In this document: piece by piece, positions 42,673 to 51,928 of the stretch
Layout: the number at the start of each line of letters is the position of its first letter
Numbering within the stretch: position 1 is the first letter of the stretch
Assembly (NCBI GenBank): GCA_902792905.1
Contig: CADBBH010000008.1
Location: 62,001-126,000 of the forward strand
Reading direction: 5' to 3'
DNA: 64,000 nucleotides
Source of the DNA: Oscillospiraceae bacterium
GTDB taxonomy: Bacteria; Bacillota; Clostridia; Oscillospirales; Acutalibacteraceae
Program-made: the position numbers and the translations under genes
The notes under the pieces: generated by a model
The model's input: only the letters and a program-made list of their open reading frames with translations
Databases searched by the model: none
Told to the model about the DNA's origin: nothing

Positions 42673-43116
42673 TTAATCATCCTTTAAAAAACTAAAATCA
42701 TCAAAACCTATATCAGCACACAGCCACCAACTAATATGGTTATTTTTTGTATACTCTGGTCCTCCTTCTTGATGCACATATCCTTTAACAATTTTCTTTT
42801 TGGGCTTAGGAAGTTTGAAACTCTCTTTTAAACATTCTTTGTTTTTAAAAAAAGAAACAGAATAATATTCAGGGTCATTTATATCGAATTCGCCGCGCGG
42901 TTTCTTATTCATTTCAAAGTATGAAAGCATGTCTCTTTTTTCAATAGGCGAATAGTCATCAATGTCCCTTATAACTAGCCTGAAAGCTAAAATAGGCTCA
43001 TAATTAAAATTAGTACCCAAAGGTAATTCTATTTCTTTATTATCTATTTTGCACTTCAAAATACTAGGAAAGGTTTTATATAAATCAAATTCTTTCTCTT
43101 TATTCATAATATGCAT
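42673..43116 (-). CDS. Unknown protein, SecB-operon gene 1
   Basis: 147 aa if started at the ATG 43116 (MHIMNKEK...); TTG 43131 and ATG 43107 are alternatives, and the promoter fits 43116 or 43107. Soluble, charged; SFKLPKPKKKIVKGYVHQEGGPEYTKNN and the aromatic end HISWWLCADIGFDDFSF are the most distinctive parts. No family recognised. First in a three-gene operon whose last gene encodes a SecB-like chaperone; if the operon is a toxin-antitoxin-chaperone type system, either this or gene 2 would be the client. Confidence 0.55.
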   Translation of the reverse strand: MHIMNKEKEFDLYKTFPSILKCKIDNKEIELPLGTNFNYEPILAFRLVIRDIDDYSPIEKRDMLSYFEMNKKPRGEFDINDPEYYSVSFFKNKECLKESFKLPKPKKKIVKGYVHQEGGPEYTKNNHISWWLCADIGFDDFSFLKDD

Positions 43117-43145
43117 ACCAAACTTCTTCAAAAAACTTGTTAATT

Positions 43146-43174
43146 ATTATACCTTTTGAATTTCAATAAGTCAA
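43146..43174 (-). promoter_or_regulatory. Sigma-A promoter of the SecB operon
   Basis: On the minus strand TTGACT (43174-43169), 17-nt spacer, perfect TATAAT (43151-43146). Transcription would begin near 43139, giving a very short leader to the first gene. Confidence 0.82.
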
Positions 43175-43219
43175 CTGCAAATTATTGAATCACTAATCAA
43201 TTACCAAAAGATATATATT

Positions 43220-43248
43220 AAACTTACAATAACTATTAATTATTGTAA
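43220..43248 (+). repeat. Palindromic repeat upstream of the STAND-like gene (copy 1)
   Basis: A dyad with arms TTACAATAA (43224-43232) and TTATTGTAA (43240-43248). The 27 bp from 43220 to 43246 recur without mismatch, inverted, at 46532-46558. Located 36 nt before the ATG at 43283, so it looks like an operator or promoter element. Confidence 0.75.
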
Positions 43249-43282
43249 AATAATAGTTTATCATTATAGGTGAAAATGAAAT

Positions 43283-45553
43283 ATGATTAATTACGCTGAT
43301 CGAGAACAAGAATTGACAAAACTAAAAACAGAATTTAATCATAATCATAATGCAATTTTTGTAATGGCAGGAAAAGCTTTTGGTATTACTTCGTTTTTAA
43401 AAGATAAGGCGCAAATATATATAGGTAACCAAGGGTTTCTTAGTTTTTATGTAAATTCTGCCTCCATACAGAACTTATCAGAAAATTTACTAAGCACAAT
43501 CATTAAAGATCCGGAACTATATGCAACCCTACAAAAGTGTATGGATACTAGCTATGGAAAAAAAGAATGGCATAATATAATGCAAGATGTGCCATATATA
43601 GGAAACACCCTGTCAACAATATTAACTTCAAAGTCCTCGTTACCATTATATTCAGGGAATTATGCATCTGCGGTAGAAGAAGTATTAACAGTGTTTTTTA
43701 GCATGTTATCTCGACCGACGGTTATTATGATAGATCACGCGCAAAGTCTTTTTGAAGATGATTATAGTTTAATCATAGATTTGATAACATATAATCATAC
43801 AATATTCATTTTTGCTATTACTGAACAAAATGATTCGTATCGTAAATTAAAAAATCTTATATTCCAAAAATCAATTTCTTCGTCCGAAATATTTTTTGGT
43901 GAACCTCACAAAGATTTAGTAATAGAACTTGGGAAATTATTTGATTATTCAATTAGTTCTAAAGAAGCAAATCAGTTGTTGATTTCTACAGAATCTAACA
44001 TACATAAAATAATAGAACACTTCTCCAACCCTAACAAATCATACCGTTTAAATGCAGTTGAAAAATCTATTGTAGCAATATTGGATATTTTAGGATATCC
44101 GATAGAAAAATCAGAATTGTTCAGCATAATAAAGTTGTGCAATATCTATGCTAAAAACTATACACAAGCATTTGATGAAGCTCTTCAAAAATTGCAGGCG
44201 ACATCAATAATTTCTGAAAAAAGCACATCGTTTGAATTGAACTCAAAGAGCCATCCTGAGGTTGCTGAAGTAATTAATTCTTACGCTCAAAAAATATTAT
44301 ACAAAAGTGCAGTGCTAAAATATTACAAATCACGCGGAACTGATTTTGCATATAGTGTAAGTACATTAACACTTTTGACGAGCATTGCATATGAATTAGA
44401 AGATGAAACATGTGAAACATTTGCTCGCCAACTCATCAAGTATCATTTGAAAAATGGATCAATGATTAAGAGGGAAATCATTGAAAGAGCCCAATTAAAA
44501 TCTGACAGTGTGAATGACTGTATTGTTGGTAGTATTATAGCAGCAAACAGAAAAAAATATGAAGACGCAATAGAGTGGATAGCGAAAATAGATGTTAATG
44601 CAAATAATTATATTAAAAGTTATTACGGGATACTACTAAATAGAGTGCGTCGTCATTCTGAAGCAGAAATCATTTTAACGAGTGTAATAGATAATACAAT
44701 GGACAAAGAATTAGGGGTTATAGTAAGTTCGTATTTGGTTTCAAATTATGTTCATCAAGAAAAACTAAATGAAGCACAAAATGCCTTTCATAATGCACGC
44801 ATCAAATATACCGGCACTCGAAATCTGGGATATTTGATAAGGAACGCTGTATCTGCATTTGAAGAAGATAGAGACGACCTGTATCAAAGCGCACTTGAAT
44901 CTTTTCTTAATGCCAACGATATGTTTGGATATTACAGTACGCTTAATAATCAAGGATATCACCTATTGAACACTAATCCTGAAAAGGGAATGGATTTATT
45001 AAGCAAAGCACTTGACAATTTGAAGCTCTTTGGAGAGAATTTAACTCAAATTGCGAGAAATGATCTGGGGCTTGGTCATTTGTTTATGGGCAATTATGAA
45101 GAAGCTATTAGTTGTTTCTCTGTCGTAATGGCAAATGAATCACCCAACATGGTACAACTATTTGCTAAAATTAACTTTGCTTGTAGCCAACTGCTAATTG
45201 GAAAAAAAGAATTTGCACTAAAAATAATGAATGAAATAAGTCCATTTATAGAGCACTATCCATTAGACAGGGTGCGGCAAAAGTATTACATTAACAGGCT
45301 ATTTATTGAATACTATGCTAATAAAAATGTTAGTGAAGATCTTATTCAAAAAGCAAAGCAGTATCCAGATAGATATCATCCAGAAAGAACTGAAGCTGCC
45401 ATTTCCTTTTACATGAGAAATAAAAAGACAAAAAACAGAAAAATAGATAGCACGTGGAAAAACCTTTATTCACCTTGTGGACTAGCATATTGGGTTTTAA
45501 ACCCTTTAAAAATCTTTCCCGAAGGATTCATTGATCAAATTATTCCTGTATAG
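43283..45553 (+). CDS. STAND-like NTPase with TPR-like repeats
   Basis: 756 aa; ATG at 43283 (AGGTGAAAATG upstream). The N-terminal P-loop NTPase is degenerate: FVMAGKAFGITSFLKDKAQ stands where GxxGxGKTSF is expected, and VIMIDHAQSLF is the Walker B-like strand with D-H instead of D-D/E. About 80-150 holds further NTPase-lid segments (LPLYSGNYASAVEEVLTVFF); about 250-330 a winged-helix stretch (VEKSIVAILDILGYPIEKSELF). From about 350 to 720 there are helical repeats of TPR type (EAEIILTSVIDN, EAQNAFHNARIKY, GHLFMGNYEEAISCFSVVM). No HTH or effector domain is recognised. STAND proteins are often signal-switched effectors or regulators. Convergent with, and overlapping by 48 bp, the ATP-grasp gene; both carry the same upstream palindrome. 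AT-rich. Confidence 0.65.
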   Translation: MINYADREQELTKLKTEFNHNHNAIFVMAGKAFGITSFLKDKAQIYIGNQGFLSFYVNSASIQNLSENLLSTIIKDPELYATLQKCMDTSYGKKEWHNIMQDVPYIGNTLSTILTSKSSLPLYSGNYASAVEEVLTVFFSMLSRPTVIMIDHAQSLFEDDYSLIIDLITYNHTIFIFAITEQNDSYRKLKNLIFQKSISSSEIFFGEPHKDLVIELGKLFDYSISSKEANQLLISTESNIHKIIEHFSNPNKSYRLNAVEKSIVAILDILGYPIEKSELFSIIKLCNIYAKNYTQAFDEALQKLQATSIISEKSTSFELNSKSHPEVAEVINSYAQKILYKSAVLKYYKSRGTDFAYSVSTLTLLTSIAYELEDETCETFARQLIKYHLKNGSMIKREIIERAQLKSDSVNDCIVGSIIAANRKKYEDAIEWIAKIDVNANNYIKSYYGILLNRVRRHSEAEIILTSVIDNTMDKELGVIVSSYLVSNYVHQEKLNEAQNAFHNARIKYTGTRNLGYLIRNAVSAFEEDRDDLYQSALESFLNANDMFGYYSTLNNQGYHLLNTNPEKGMDLLSKALDNLKLFGENLTQIARNDLGLGHLFMGNYEEAISCFSVVMANESPNMVQLFAKINFACSQLLIGKKEFALKIMNEISPFIEHYPLDRVRQKYYINRLFIEYYANKNVSEDLIQKAKQYPDRYHPERTEAAISFYMRNKKTKNRKIDSTWKNLYSPCGLAYWVLNPLKIFPEGFIDQIIPV

Positions 45554-46507
45554 ACTGGAGTACGTAATGTTTTCTATGAGTTCGGTATAGGAGATTCCTA
45601 CTGATTTTGCGGATTGACTAATTGTAGAGTGCTCTCCAAGATTACAACAAACATTGAATTCTAAAAAGTATGGAACACCGGTATCATCAACAATATAATC
45701 AAATCTCGTGTAATCTAATGGTTGAATTTGGTCAAATAACAGTTGCGAGTATTGCTGAATCGTTTTATTTAATACCCTGTCATTTATTATTTCCCGAGTT
45801 AATCCTGATTCAATTTTGCGCTTTTGCCCATGTGTAACTACTCCTCCTAAATGCGTAGAATGCTGGCTAACACATGGCAACAGTAACGGAAAATTAAAAT
45901 TGTTAAGCACCGGAGATGTGTGATATACTCCTTTTATTTGCTGTTCGAGAATCACATCTATATTATGTTGAAATAAAACTTGAATTTGGTTATAAGCATA
46001 TTTCCATGTGTTGCAAATGGAGTCTTCGTTGATATACATGGACGCAGCTCCAAAACGGGGTTTTACAAAATATGGCGGTGCAAAATCTGGCTCGCATATT
46101 TTATCACAGACATTATATGTTTTCCAAGCTGGAGTCGGCACTTTTAAATACCTTGCGAGTATTTTTGCTAGATGCTTATCTTCGGCAAGTGCTCGTATAT
46201 TTGGTGTAGCGCCCAAATAAGGAATTCTTAAATATTCAGCAACGGATGAAACAAATATTTCGGAATGGCGAAATGGCATCCGATTATATAATGAAAAAAT
46301 ATAATCCACTTTTAAACTCGGATTCAAAAGTAAGGAAACATTATTGGATGATATTAAATTTGGGAAAATAACTGATAGTTCAGTATAAATCTTATGATGA
46401 TATATGGCATAAGCCTTATCATAAATACCATTTGGTACTTTGTCATGTTTGCTTTGAGGTGCATAATGTGCTAAGAATAACACATTATAATCTTTAATAT
46501 CTTTCAT
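45506..46507 (-). CDS. D-Ala-D-Ala-ligase-like ATP-grasp enzyme
   Basis: 333 aa; ATG at 46507 (AAAGGAAAGC upstream). N-terminal domain with VLFLAHYAPQSKH and IPYLGATPNIRALAEDKHLAKILARYL; central ATP-grasp parts VPTPAWKTYN, PPYFVKPRFGAASMYI (phosphate-binding region) and VILEQQIKG; C-terminal metal-binding stretch DYTRFDYIVDDTGVPYFLEFNVCCNLGEHS, matching D..GxPxxLExNxxPG of this family with some variation. Such ligases join an amino acid or carboxylate to an amine using ATP. Substrate unknown; peptidoglycan or dipeptide ligation is possible but the replacement of the usual NPxPG by NVCCNLGEHS makes a specialised substrate likely. Confidence 0.75.
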   Translation of the reverse strand: MKDIKDYNVLFLAHYAPQSKHDKVPNGIYDKAYAIYHHKIYTELSVIFPNLISSNNVSLLLNPSLKVDYIFSLYNRMPFRHSEIFVSSVAEYLRIPYLGATPNIRALAEDKHLAKILARYLKVPTPAWKTYNVCDKICEPDFAPPYFVKPRFGAASMYINEDSICNTWKYAYNQIQVLFQHNIDVILEQQIKGVYHTSPVLNNFNFPLLLPCVSQHSTHLGGVVTHGQKRKIESGLTREIINDRVLNKTIQQYSQLLFDQIQPLDYTRFDYIVDDTGVPYFLEFNVCCNLGEHSTISQSAKSVGISYTELIENITYSSLYRNNLINESFGKDF

Positions 46508-46529
46508 AAAGCTTTCCTTTATATATAAC

Positions 46530-46558
46530 TCACAATAATTAATAGTTATTGTAAGTTT
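46530..46558 (-). repeat. Palindromic repeat upstream of the ATP-grasp gene (copy 2)
   Basis: On the minus strand 27 bp (46558-46532) are identical to 43220-43246. The dyad arms are TTACAATAA and TTATTGTGA, one mismatch from the other copy. Located 24 nt before the ATG at 46507. Confidence 0.75.
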
Positions 46559-46631
46559 GTTATAGAAATATTATATCTTGTTTTGGTAAAATATTCAATA
46601 ATTTTTTTATTATAAAACGAGGTGTAACAGT

Positions 46632-47540
46632 ATGAATATTCAGGAAATAACACGCGACTATTTAAGTATTATAAAATCCACAAAAAACCTGTCTGATAAA
46701 ACAATGATTGCATATGATTCGGATTTGAAAGATTTTTGTTTGTTTCTGAACAATCGACAAATATATGATGATATCATTTTCGACTATACAAATCATTTGC
46801 AAAATGACCGTCATTTAAAAACCAGCACAATAACCCGAAAACTTACAGTTCTCAAAGCATTTTTCGAATATTTGTTTAGAAATGAATACATAAGCAATAA
46901 CTGTTTTCAAAAGTATTCTTTTAAACTCAAGAGGGAGCGTAAGCTTCCAAAAACTCTTTCTGTCACTGAGTCTTCAAAACTCATTAACCATCTTACTGAT
47001 AAAGTAAAAGAAAAAACATCTTCTTTTTCAAATTGGAAAGCATCAAGAGATCTTGCTTTAATTGATTTATTAATCAGTTCAGGAATAAGAATTCAAGAAG
47101 CATCTAACATATCACTTAATGACATACTCTTCAGTGAAAAAACCATACTTATAAATGGTAAAGGTAAAAAACAAAGGCTGATCTATATTTCTTGTAATGA
47201 CACCTGGAATAACATTTTGAATTGGATTGAACTCAGAAATAACAAAACCAATTATACTGATAAACTATTTGTTAACCGCTTTGGTAATCAAATAAGCATT
47301 CACGGGATTGAATACATATATAATACTGTTAAAACACAATGCGGCATAAATATATTTTCGACGCCTCATCATCTCCGTCATACCTTCGCGACAAATCTGT
47401 TAGCAAATGGTGCTGATCTAAGATCAGTCCAGGAAATACTTGGACACAGCAGTGTAATAACTACAGAAATTTATACCGAAGTTACGATTAACCGCAAAAA
47501 GCAAATTCTCACAGATTACAATTTCAGAAATAATCTGTAG
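46632..47540 (+). CDS. Tyrosine recombinase/integrase, XerD-like
   Basis: 302 aa; ATG at 46632 (ACGAGGTG upstream). N-terminal SAM-like DNA-binding domain (1-105) and complete catalytic domain: R153 in SSGIRIQE, K177 in NGKGKKQR, H246 and R249 in [11 protein letters not shown]272 in LGHSSV and nucleophile Y281 in TEIYTEV. Size and layout fit Xer-like integrases of small islands rather than phage. All catalytic residues are present, so activity is likely. It borders the AT-rich SecB and NTPase/ATP-grasp genes and could mobilise them. Confidence 0.92.
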   Translation: MNIQEITRDYLSIIKSTKNLSDKTMIAYDSDLKDFCLFLNNRQIYDDIIFDYTNHLQNDRHLKTSTITRKLTVLKAFFEYLFRNEYISNNCFQKYSFKLKRERKLPKTLSVTESSKLINHLTDKVKEKTSSFSNWKASRDLALIDLLISSGIRIQEASNISLNDILFSEKTILINGKGKKQRLIYISCNDTWNNILNWIELRNNKTNYTDKLFVNRFGNQISIHGIEYIYNTVKTQCGINIFSTPHHLRHTFATNLLANGADLRSVQEILGHSSVITTEIYTEVTINRKKQILTDYNFRNNL

Positions 47541-47682
47541 ACAAAACCAAACTTCAAAAACATTCGTTTATTGAAATCCGGTAATATGTGTATTTGATTT
47601 TCTATAAGCATATTAACAAAACTTCTAAAAGCTTTTATTCTGAATACCGCATGGTGTTTTTAAAATATATCCGTTAAGATTT

Positions 47683-49311
47683 TCATTTGCCTGTTTTTAT
47701 TTTGTCTATAATAACTTCTCCCGTCTTTAAACAAACCATTATAGTTGAATCTGAATTGACTTTAATACAAGATACACACTTCCGAACGATTCGATCGTCA
47801 AACTTTTCAAACCCAGAGATCGAGGATAATTCCCGCTCAATCAATTCGGATTCTTTTATTCCCGCAGTTGCGTCGGATAATTTCTTTGCCTCGGCAAGCT
47901 TCTCACGCAGGATCTTTATCTGCTCATACATCTTCGTGATTTCAGCATCATATTTCTCAGCGTTGCCACCAGAGGTCAGACGAAGCATCATCACCCTGTC
48001 CGCATCAGCCTGTATTTCCCTTATGCTCTGTTCGATTGCGAAAACGTCAATCGCATTGGCTTCATCGTTCAAAGCATATTTCAGATTATTCCGTATCATA
48101 TCCATACCGGAGCCCGTATTTGAACATGCTTTTTTCAAACATCTGCAAACCGCATCCTGTAAATCGCTTTCTTTTATCCCTTTGGATTTCGGGCAGGCGG
48201 ATTTGCCGTTGTCCGTTCTGTTCAGGCAACGCCAGTAAACAACCTTCTCTTCCCCGTTGCTCTTGATCCTGCGTTTCATGTGACTTCCGCAGTTCCCGCA
48301 AACAAGAATTTCAGAGAACACATATTTGCTGCTGTACTGCCCCTGACCTGTGATTCCCTTTGAGGATTTCTTTCTTTCGGCGGTTCTTCTGGTTCGTTCC
48401 AGCTGAACCGCCTTGAATGCATCACGAGAGATGATTGCCGTATGATGGTTGCTGACAAGATACTTGGTCATTTCACCGTTGTTGACCTTTGCCTTTTTTG
48501 ATATGCAATTTTCAGTAAAGGTTTTCTGATATAAAATATCTCCGACATACTTTTCGTTACCGAGAATGCCGACAACTGCGTTGTTTGACCATTTGCAGGA
48601 ACCGTTTACTGTCTTGCGCCCTCTCTGTTCCAAATATGAACAAATCCCTTTGATCGAGTAACCGTCAAGATACAGAGAATAGATTTTTCTGACCGTTTCA
48701 GCTTCCTCGGGAATGATGATAATCTCATCCTCTTTCGTTTGTCTGTAACCGAGCAGATTCATGCGTGTGTGATAAGTTCCGTTGCGCATCCGCTTCTGGA
48801 TGCCCCACTTCACATTCGCGGAAATGTTTTCACTTTCTGTCTGAGCGATTACACTGTAAATACCGACAAACATCTCGCTGTCTTCCTGAAGCGTATTGCA
48901 ATTCTGCTCTTCAAAATAAATCCCGATGTTCATCGATTTCAGCTTTCGGACATATTCCAATGAATCAACAGTATTTCTGGCAAAACGGGAAACGGATTTT
49001 GTAAGAATCAAATCGATTTTCCCTTTTTTGCAGTCACGGAGCATCCGTTGAAAATCTTTTCTCTTCTTTACGCCCGTGCCGCTGATTCCTTCATCCGCAT
49101 AGATGTCAACAAAATGCCACTTGGGATTTTTCGTGATATATTCTGTATAATAAGCAACCTGGGCTTCATAACTGTTGAGCTGGTCTTCATCATCCGTGGA
49201 AACACGGCAGTATGCTGCAACATTGAGCGGTCGCAGGGTGTCCCCTTTCGGTGATAAGAGCGGATTGGCTTCGATTTTTGTTACGATTTTTTCTCCCGTC
49301 TGTGTCATCAT
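47683..49311 (-). CDS. Large serine recombinase 3
   Basis: 542 aa; ATG at 49311 after AAAGGATAATATAT. Resolvase domain: VAAYCRVSTDDED with nucleophile S38, then DIYADEGISGTGV and ILTKSVSRFARN; recombinase domain with GYRQTKEDEI...LYLDGYSIKGICSYLE; zinc ribbon VCGNCGSHMKRRI; coiled-coil region with TGGG-like REIQADADRVMML. Large serine integrases catalyse site-specific insertion and excision of integrative elements. Last of three consecutive recombinase genes. Confidence 0.92.
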   Translation of the reverse strand: MMTQTGEKIVTKIEANPLLSPKGDTLRPLNVAAYCRVSTDDEDQLNSYEAQVAYYTEYITKNPKWHFVDIYADEGISGTGVKKRKDFQRMLRDCKKGKIDLILTKSVSRFARNTVDSLEYVRKLKSMNIGIYFEEQNCNTLQEDSEMFVGIYSVIAQTESENISANVKWGIQKRMRNGTYHTRMNLLGYRQTKEDEIIIIPEEAETVRKIYSLYLDGYSIKGICSYLEQRGRKTVNGSCKWSNNAVVGILGNEKYVGDILYQKTFTENCISKKAKVNNGEMTKYLVSNHHTAIISRDAFKAVQLERTRRTAERKKSSKGITGQGQYSSKYVFSEILVCGNCGSHMKRRIKSNGEEKVVYWRCLNRTDNGKSACPKSKGIKESDLQDAVCRCLKKACSNTGSGMDMIRNNLKYALNDEANAIDVFAIEQSIREIQADADRVMMLRLTSGGNAEKYDAEITKMYEQIKILREKLAEAKKLSDATAGIKESELIERELSSISGFEKFDDRIVRKCVSCIKVNSDSTIMVCLKTGEVIIDKIKTGK

Positions 49312-49324
49312 ATATATTATCCTT

Positions 49325-50152
49325 TCAGATGCAGTCCTTGCCGTTTTTGAGTGTCAGGTGAACTTCACCATTTTCATCAACGGCAATCTTTTCACAAATC
49401 TTTTTCATCAAGTCAAAACCAGGAGGCTCTTTTGATAATGCTGCCGTCAATTCCTTGGATATTTCATATGTACCGGAATTGACGCAGCAGTCATATCTTT
49501 TGGAAACACAATCGAGCACAACCGATTTCAAAAGTTGATATGACGGATTTGGTTCCGATATCAGCCTTTCAATTTCATTTTCATACTTCCTTGCTTCCGG
49601 AGATAAAGAAAAATCCTCAACTGTAAAATCATCTGCAATGCTTTCCGGATGATCCTTGAGCAATGAAAGCTTTTCCAGAATCATATTCTGCAAATCCAAA
49701 TCCCTTATTGGTTTGCTTTTGATGCACTTGTTCAGACAAATCCAGCGATAGCTTCCGTCCTTCATTCTGCGCCGATAAAGCTGCTTTCCGCAAGCATGAC
49801 AAAATGCTTTCTGTTTGAGCCACCGAAGCTCATCCGTTAAAGGCTCCTGCTTTGCTATATTTTCTTTTTTATTTGCACGCTCAAACAGTTCCTTTGAAAT
49901 AATCTGCGGATAAATGCCTCCCCCGATATATCTTGTATCTGTCAAGATTCGGTAGACCATATTTTTATTCCACGTTTTTTTATCTGAGCTGTACGGAATA
50001 CCTGTTGTATTTAGCCACTTTACAATCTCCGCTATAGTTGTTCCGCCTATGTATTCGGAATATATGGATTGAACAACATTTGATTCAGAAGGGTCCGGAA
50101 TATATCCGGCATTCTGAAATGTATATCCGTAAAGAATGGTTCGCAGTTTCAT
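49325..50152 (-). CDS. Serine recombinase lacking the resolvase domain
   Basis: 275 aa from the ATG at 50152 (GAGAGGATC upstream); its start overlaps the stop of the upstream recombinase by 4 nt. It has the recombinase helical domain (LYGYTFQNAGYIPDPSESNVVQSIYSEYIGG...) and zinc ribbon (CHACGKQLYRRRMKDGSYRWICLNKCI) but no catalytic serine or resolvase domain. In element-encoded triplets such a middle protein usually acts as a DNA-binding or directionality partner of the full recombinases. It is therefore not necessarily a pseudogene. Confidence 0.85.
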   Translation of the reverse strand: MKLRTILYGYTFQNAGYIPDPSESNVVQSIYSEYIGGTTIAEIVKWLNTTGIPYSSDKKTWNKNMVYRILTDTRYIGGGIYPQIISKELFERANKKENIAKQEPLTDELRWLKQKAFCHACGKQLYRRRMKDGSYRWICLNKCIKSKPIRDLDLQNMILEKLSLLKDHPESIADDFTVEDFSLSPEARKYENEIERLISEPNPSYQLLKSVVLDCVSKRYDCCVNSGTYEISKELTAALSKEPPGFDLMKKICEKIAVDENGEVHLTLKNGKDCI

Positions 50153-51702
50153 TTTCTGATCCTCTCTCTGAACTTCAATCCGCAATACAGAACGAAAATC
50201 AATTCTACATCGCGGGTCACGATCACTTCTTTGACCAAATTCTTAAACAAAGAAAGATCGAATTCAATAACCACCTTCGGCAATCCTTCAAGTTTCTGCT
50301 TAAAAGCACGAAGGCCGAACAGCGTCCCTTCATCATCGTTGCCTGCCAGCATCCGCAGTCTTCGGCTCCGAAGCTCCGTCAGACGTTTTCTGACTTCATT
50401 GGATTTTTCGGCATAGGATACTTCATCCATAATACTCTTCGTATAGAATTCCATATACATATTATTCTTTTCACTGAGTTCGACAATTTCTGCATCAATT
50501 TCATTGATTTCCTTTGTCGCAGAAGACGTGAGCGCCTGCAATTCAGACAGTTTTGAAATCGCATAATCAATCAGTTCATGCTCATTAGCTCTGAGCTTGT
50601 TATACATTATGTTAAAGGCATACTTAACATCCTCTTCCAAAACTATATGCGTCTTACAATTAGCTTCCGGCATACCGATTTGAGGACAGATCCATGCAAT
50701 ACCTCTTTTTTGTTTTCTTGTTTTCAGATGCTGACCGCAGTCGCCGCAAACAAGCATTCCCGAAAAGTCCTTTATCTCAACCTTGCTGTGATTGTCATAT
50801 CGGATACGGCGTCGTTCCATAAGCACCTGAGTTTTTTCAAAAGTTTCACGGTCAATGATGGCTTCATGAGAATTGGAAACATAATATTGATCTACTTCTC
50901 CTTTATTTAAGACACTTTTTAATGGTAGTTGAAGAGGAGTAAAAGTTTTTCTTAACAAACAATCTCCGATGTATTTCTCGTTTGTTATAATAAATCTTAC
51001 CGACTCCGCACACCAGACTTTTCCACCTGCATCTATATCATTCAGCATTCCTGCTATTTTACAAAAACCATACCCTGCAAGATACCATTCAAATAATTTC
51101 TTTACGATTTCCGCTTCATCGGGAATGGGATACAGCATTCCGTTTTCAAGGCGGTATCCGAATGGCGCGTTGCAGGTGATAAATTCTCCGGATTCCATTT
51201 TCATACGAATCGCGGTTGACACTCTTTTTGAACCCGCAAGTGCTTCGCTCTGGGCAAAAGCGCTCTTGATATACAGGATCATTTCCGAGTTCATCTTTTC
51301 GGTATCAATGTTGTCGTTTTCAAACAACACAGATGTTCCGTATGATTTCAGAAGCCGGATATTCTCGATACATTCGAGTGCATTTCTTGCAAAGCGGGAA
51401 ACACTTTTCACAAAAACCCGATCCAACTTTCCCGACTTGCTGTCCTTCAGCATCCGCTGAAACTCTTCTCTCTTGTTGACACAGGTTCCCGTAATGCCTT
51501 CGTCGGCATAAATATCAACGAGAACCATATCGGACGAATGGCTTATGAAATCGTTATAGTATTTGACCTGCGCGATAAATGAATCCGCCTGTTCTTCCGA
51601 ATCGGTTGAAACACGGCAATAGGCTCCGACACGGAGTTTATTTGAAAGATTCGGTCCGGCTGTCGCACGGATGACTTTGACATCGTTTCTTGGTTCAAAC
51701 AT
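50149..51702 (-). CDS. Large serine recombinase 1
   Basis: 517 aa; ATG at 51702 after GGGGGAATC. Resolvase domain with VGAYCRVSTDSEEQ (nucleophile S32), DIYADEGITGTCV, VKSVSRFARN; recombinase domain PFGYRLENGMLYPIPDEAEIVKKLFEWYLAGYG; zinc ribbon MLVCGDCGQHLKTRKQKRG. First of the three recombinase genes; overlaps the resolvase-less one by 4 nt, so all three are likely made together. Confidence 0.92.
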   Translation of the reverse strand: MFEPRNDVKVIRATAGPNLSNKLRVGAYCRVSTDSEEQADSFIAQVKYYNDFISHSSDMVLVDIYADEGITGTCVNKREEFQRMLKDSKSGKLDRVFVKSVSRFARNALECIENIRLLKSYGTSVLFENDNIDTEKMNSEMILYIKSAFAQSEALAGSKRVSTAIRMKMESGEFITCNAPFGYRLENGMLYPIPDEAEIVKKLFEWYLAGYGFCKIAGMLNDIDAGGKVWCAESVRFIITNEKYIGDCLLRKTFTPLQLPLKSVLNKGEVDQYYVSNSHEAIIDRETFEKTQVLMERRRIRYDNHSKVEIKDFSGMLVCGDCGQHLKTRKQKRGIAWICPQIGMPEANCKTHIVLEEDVKYAFNIMYNKLRANEHELIDYAISKLSELQALTSSATKEINEIDAEIVELSEKNNMYMEFYTKSIMDEVSYAEKSNEVRKRLTELRSRRLRMLAGNDDEGTLFGLRAFKQKLEGLPKVVIEFDLSLFKNLVKEVIVTRDVELIFVLYCGLKFRERIRK

Positions 51703-51763
51703 ATTTGATTCCCCCTTTCACCAGTCATTCTATCTGTTTTAATGAAAAAGCCAAGGATGCCGA

Positions 51764-51916
51764 TTACACGGTAATCGGTTGGCAATGCATTGTTTCTGCA
51801 TTGAGTGCGTTGAGTTTTTCAAATACCTCTCTGGTAATTGTCCCACGCTCAAACAGCGTTTTCAAAATGGAGTATGCTTCACAGTAAATGAGTTCATTTT
51901 TCATTTCTTCGCACAT
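51764..51916 (-). CDS. Small SHOCT-like protein next to the recombinases
   Basis: 50 aa starting MCEEMKNELIYCEAYS, with GGGGGAAATC in front. The sequence SILKTLFERGTITREVFEKLNAL resembles the SHOCT motif (a short helix-turn with L..L...G.IT..E....). Such peptides often lie just before serine recombinases in Firmicutes elements. Function unknown, possibly recombinase regulation. It lies between the 85-aa gene and recombinase 1. Confidence 0.6.
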   Translation of the reverse strand: MCEEMKNELIYCEAYSILKTLFERGTITREVFEKLNALNAETMHCQPITV

Positions 51917-51928
51917 TTGATTTCCCCC

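Noticed and set aside
43220..46558. The 27-bp inverted copies as terminal repeats of an insertion sequence
   Set aside because: No transposase lies between them and both copies sit at promoter distance from start codons, so operator function is preferred, although a mobile two-gene cassette is not excluded.
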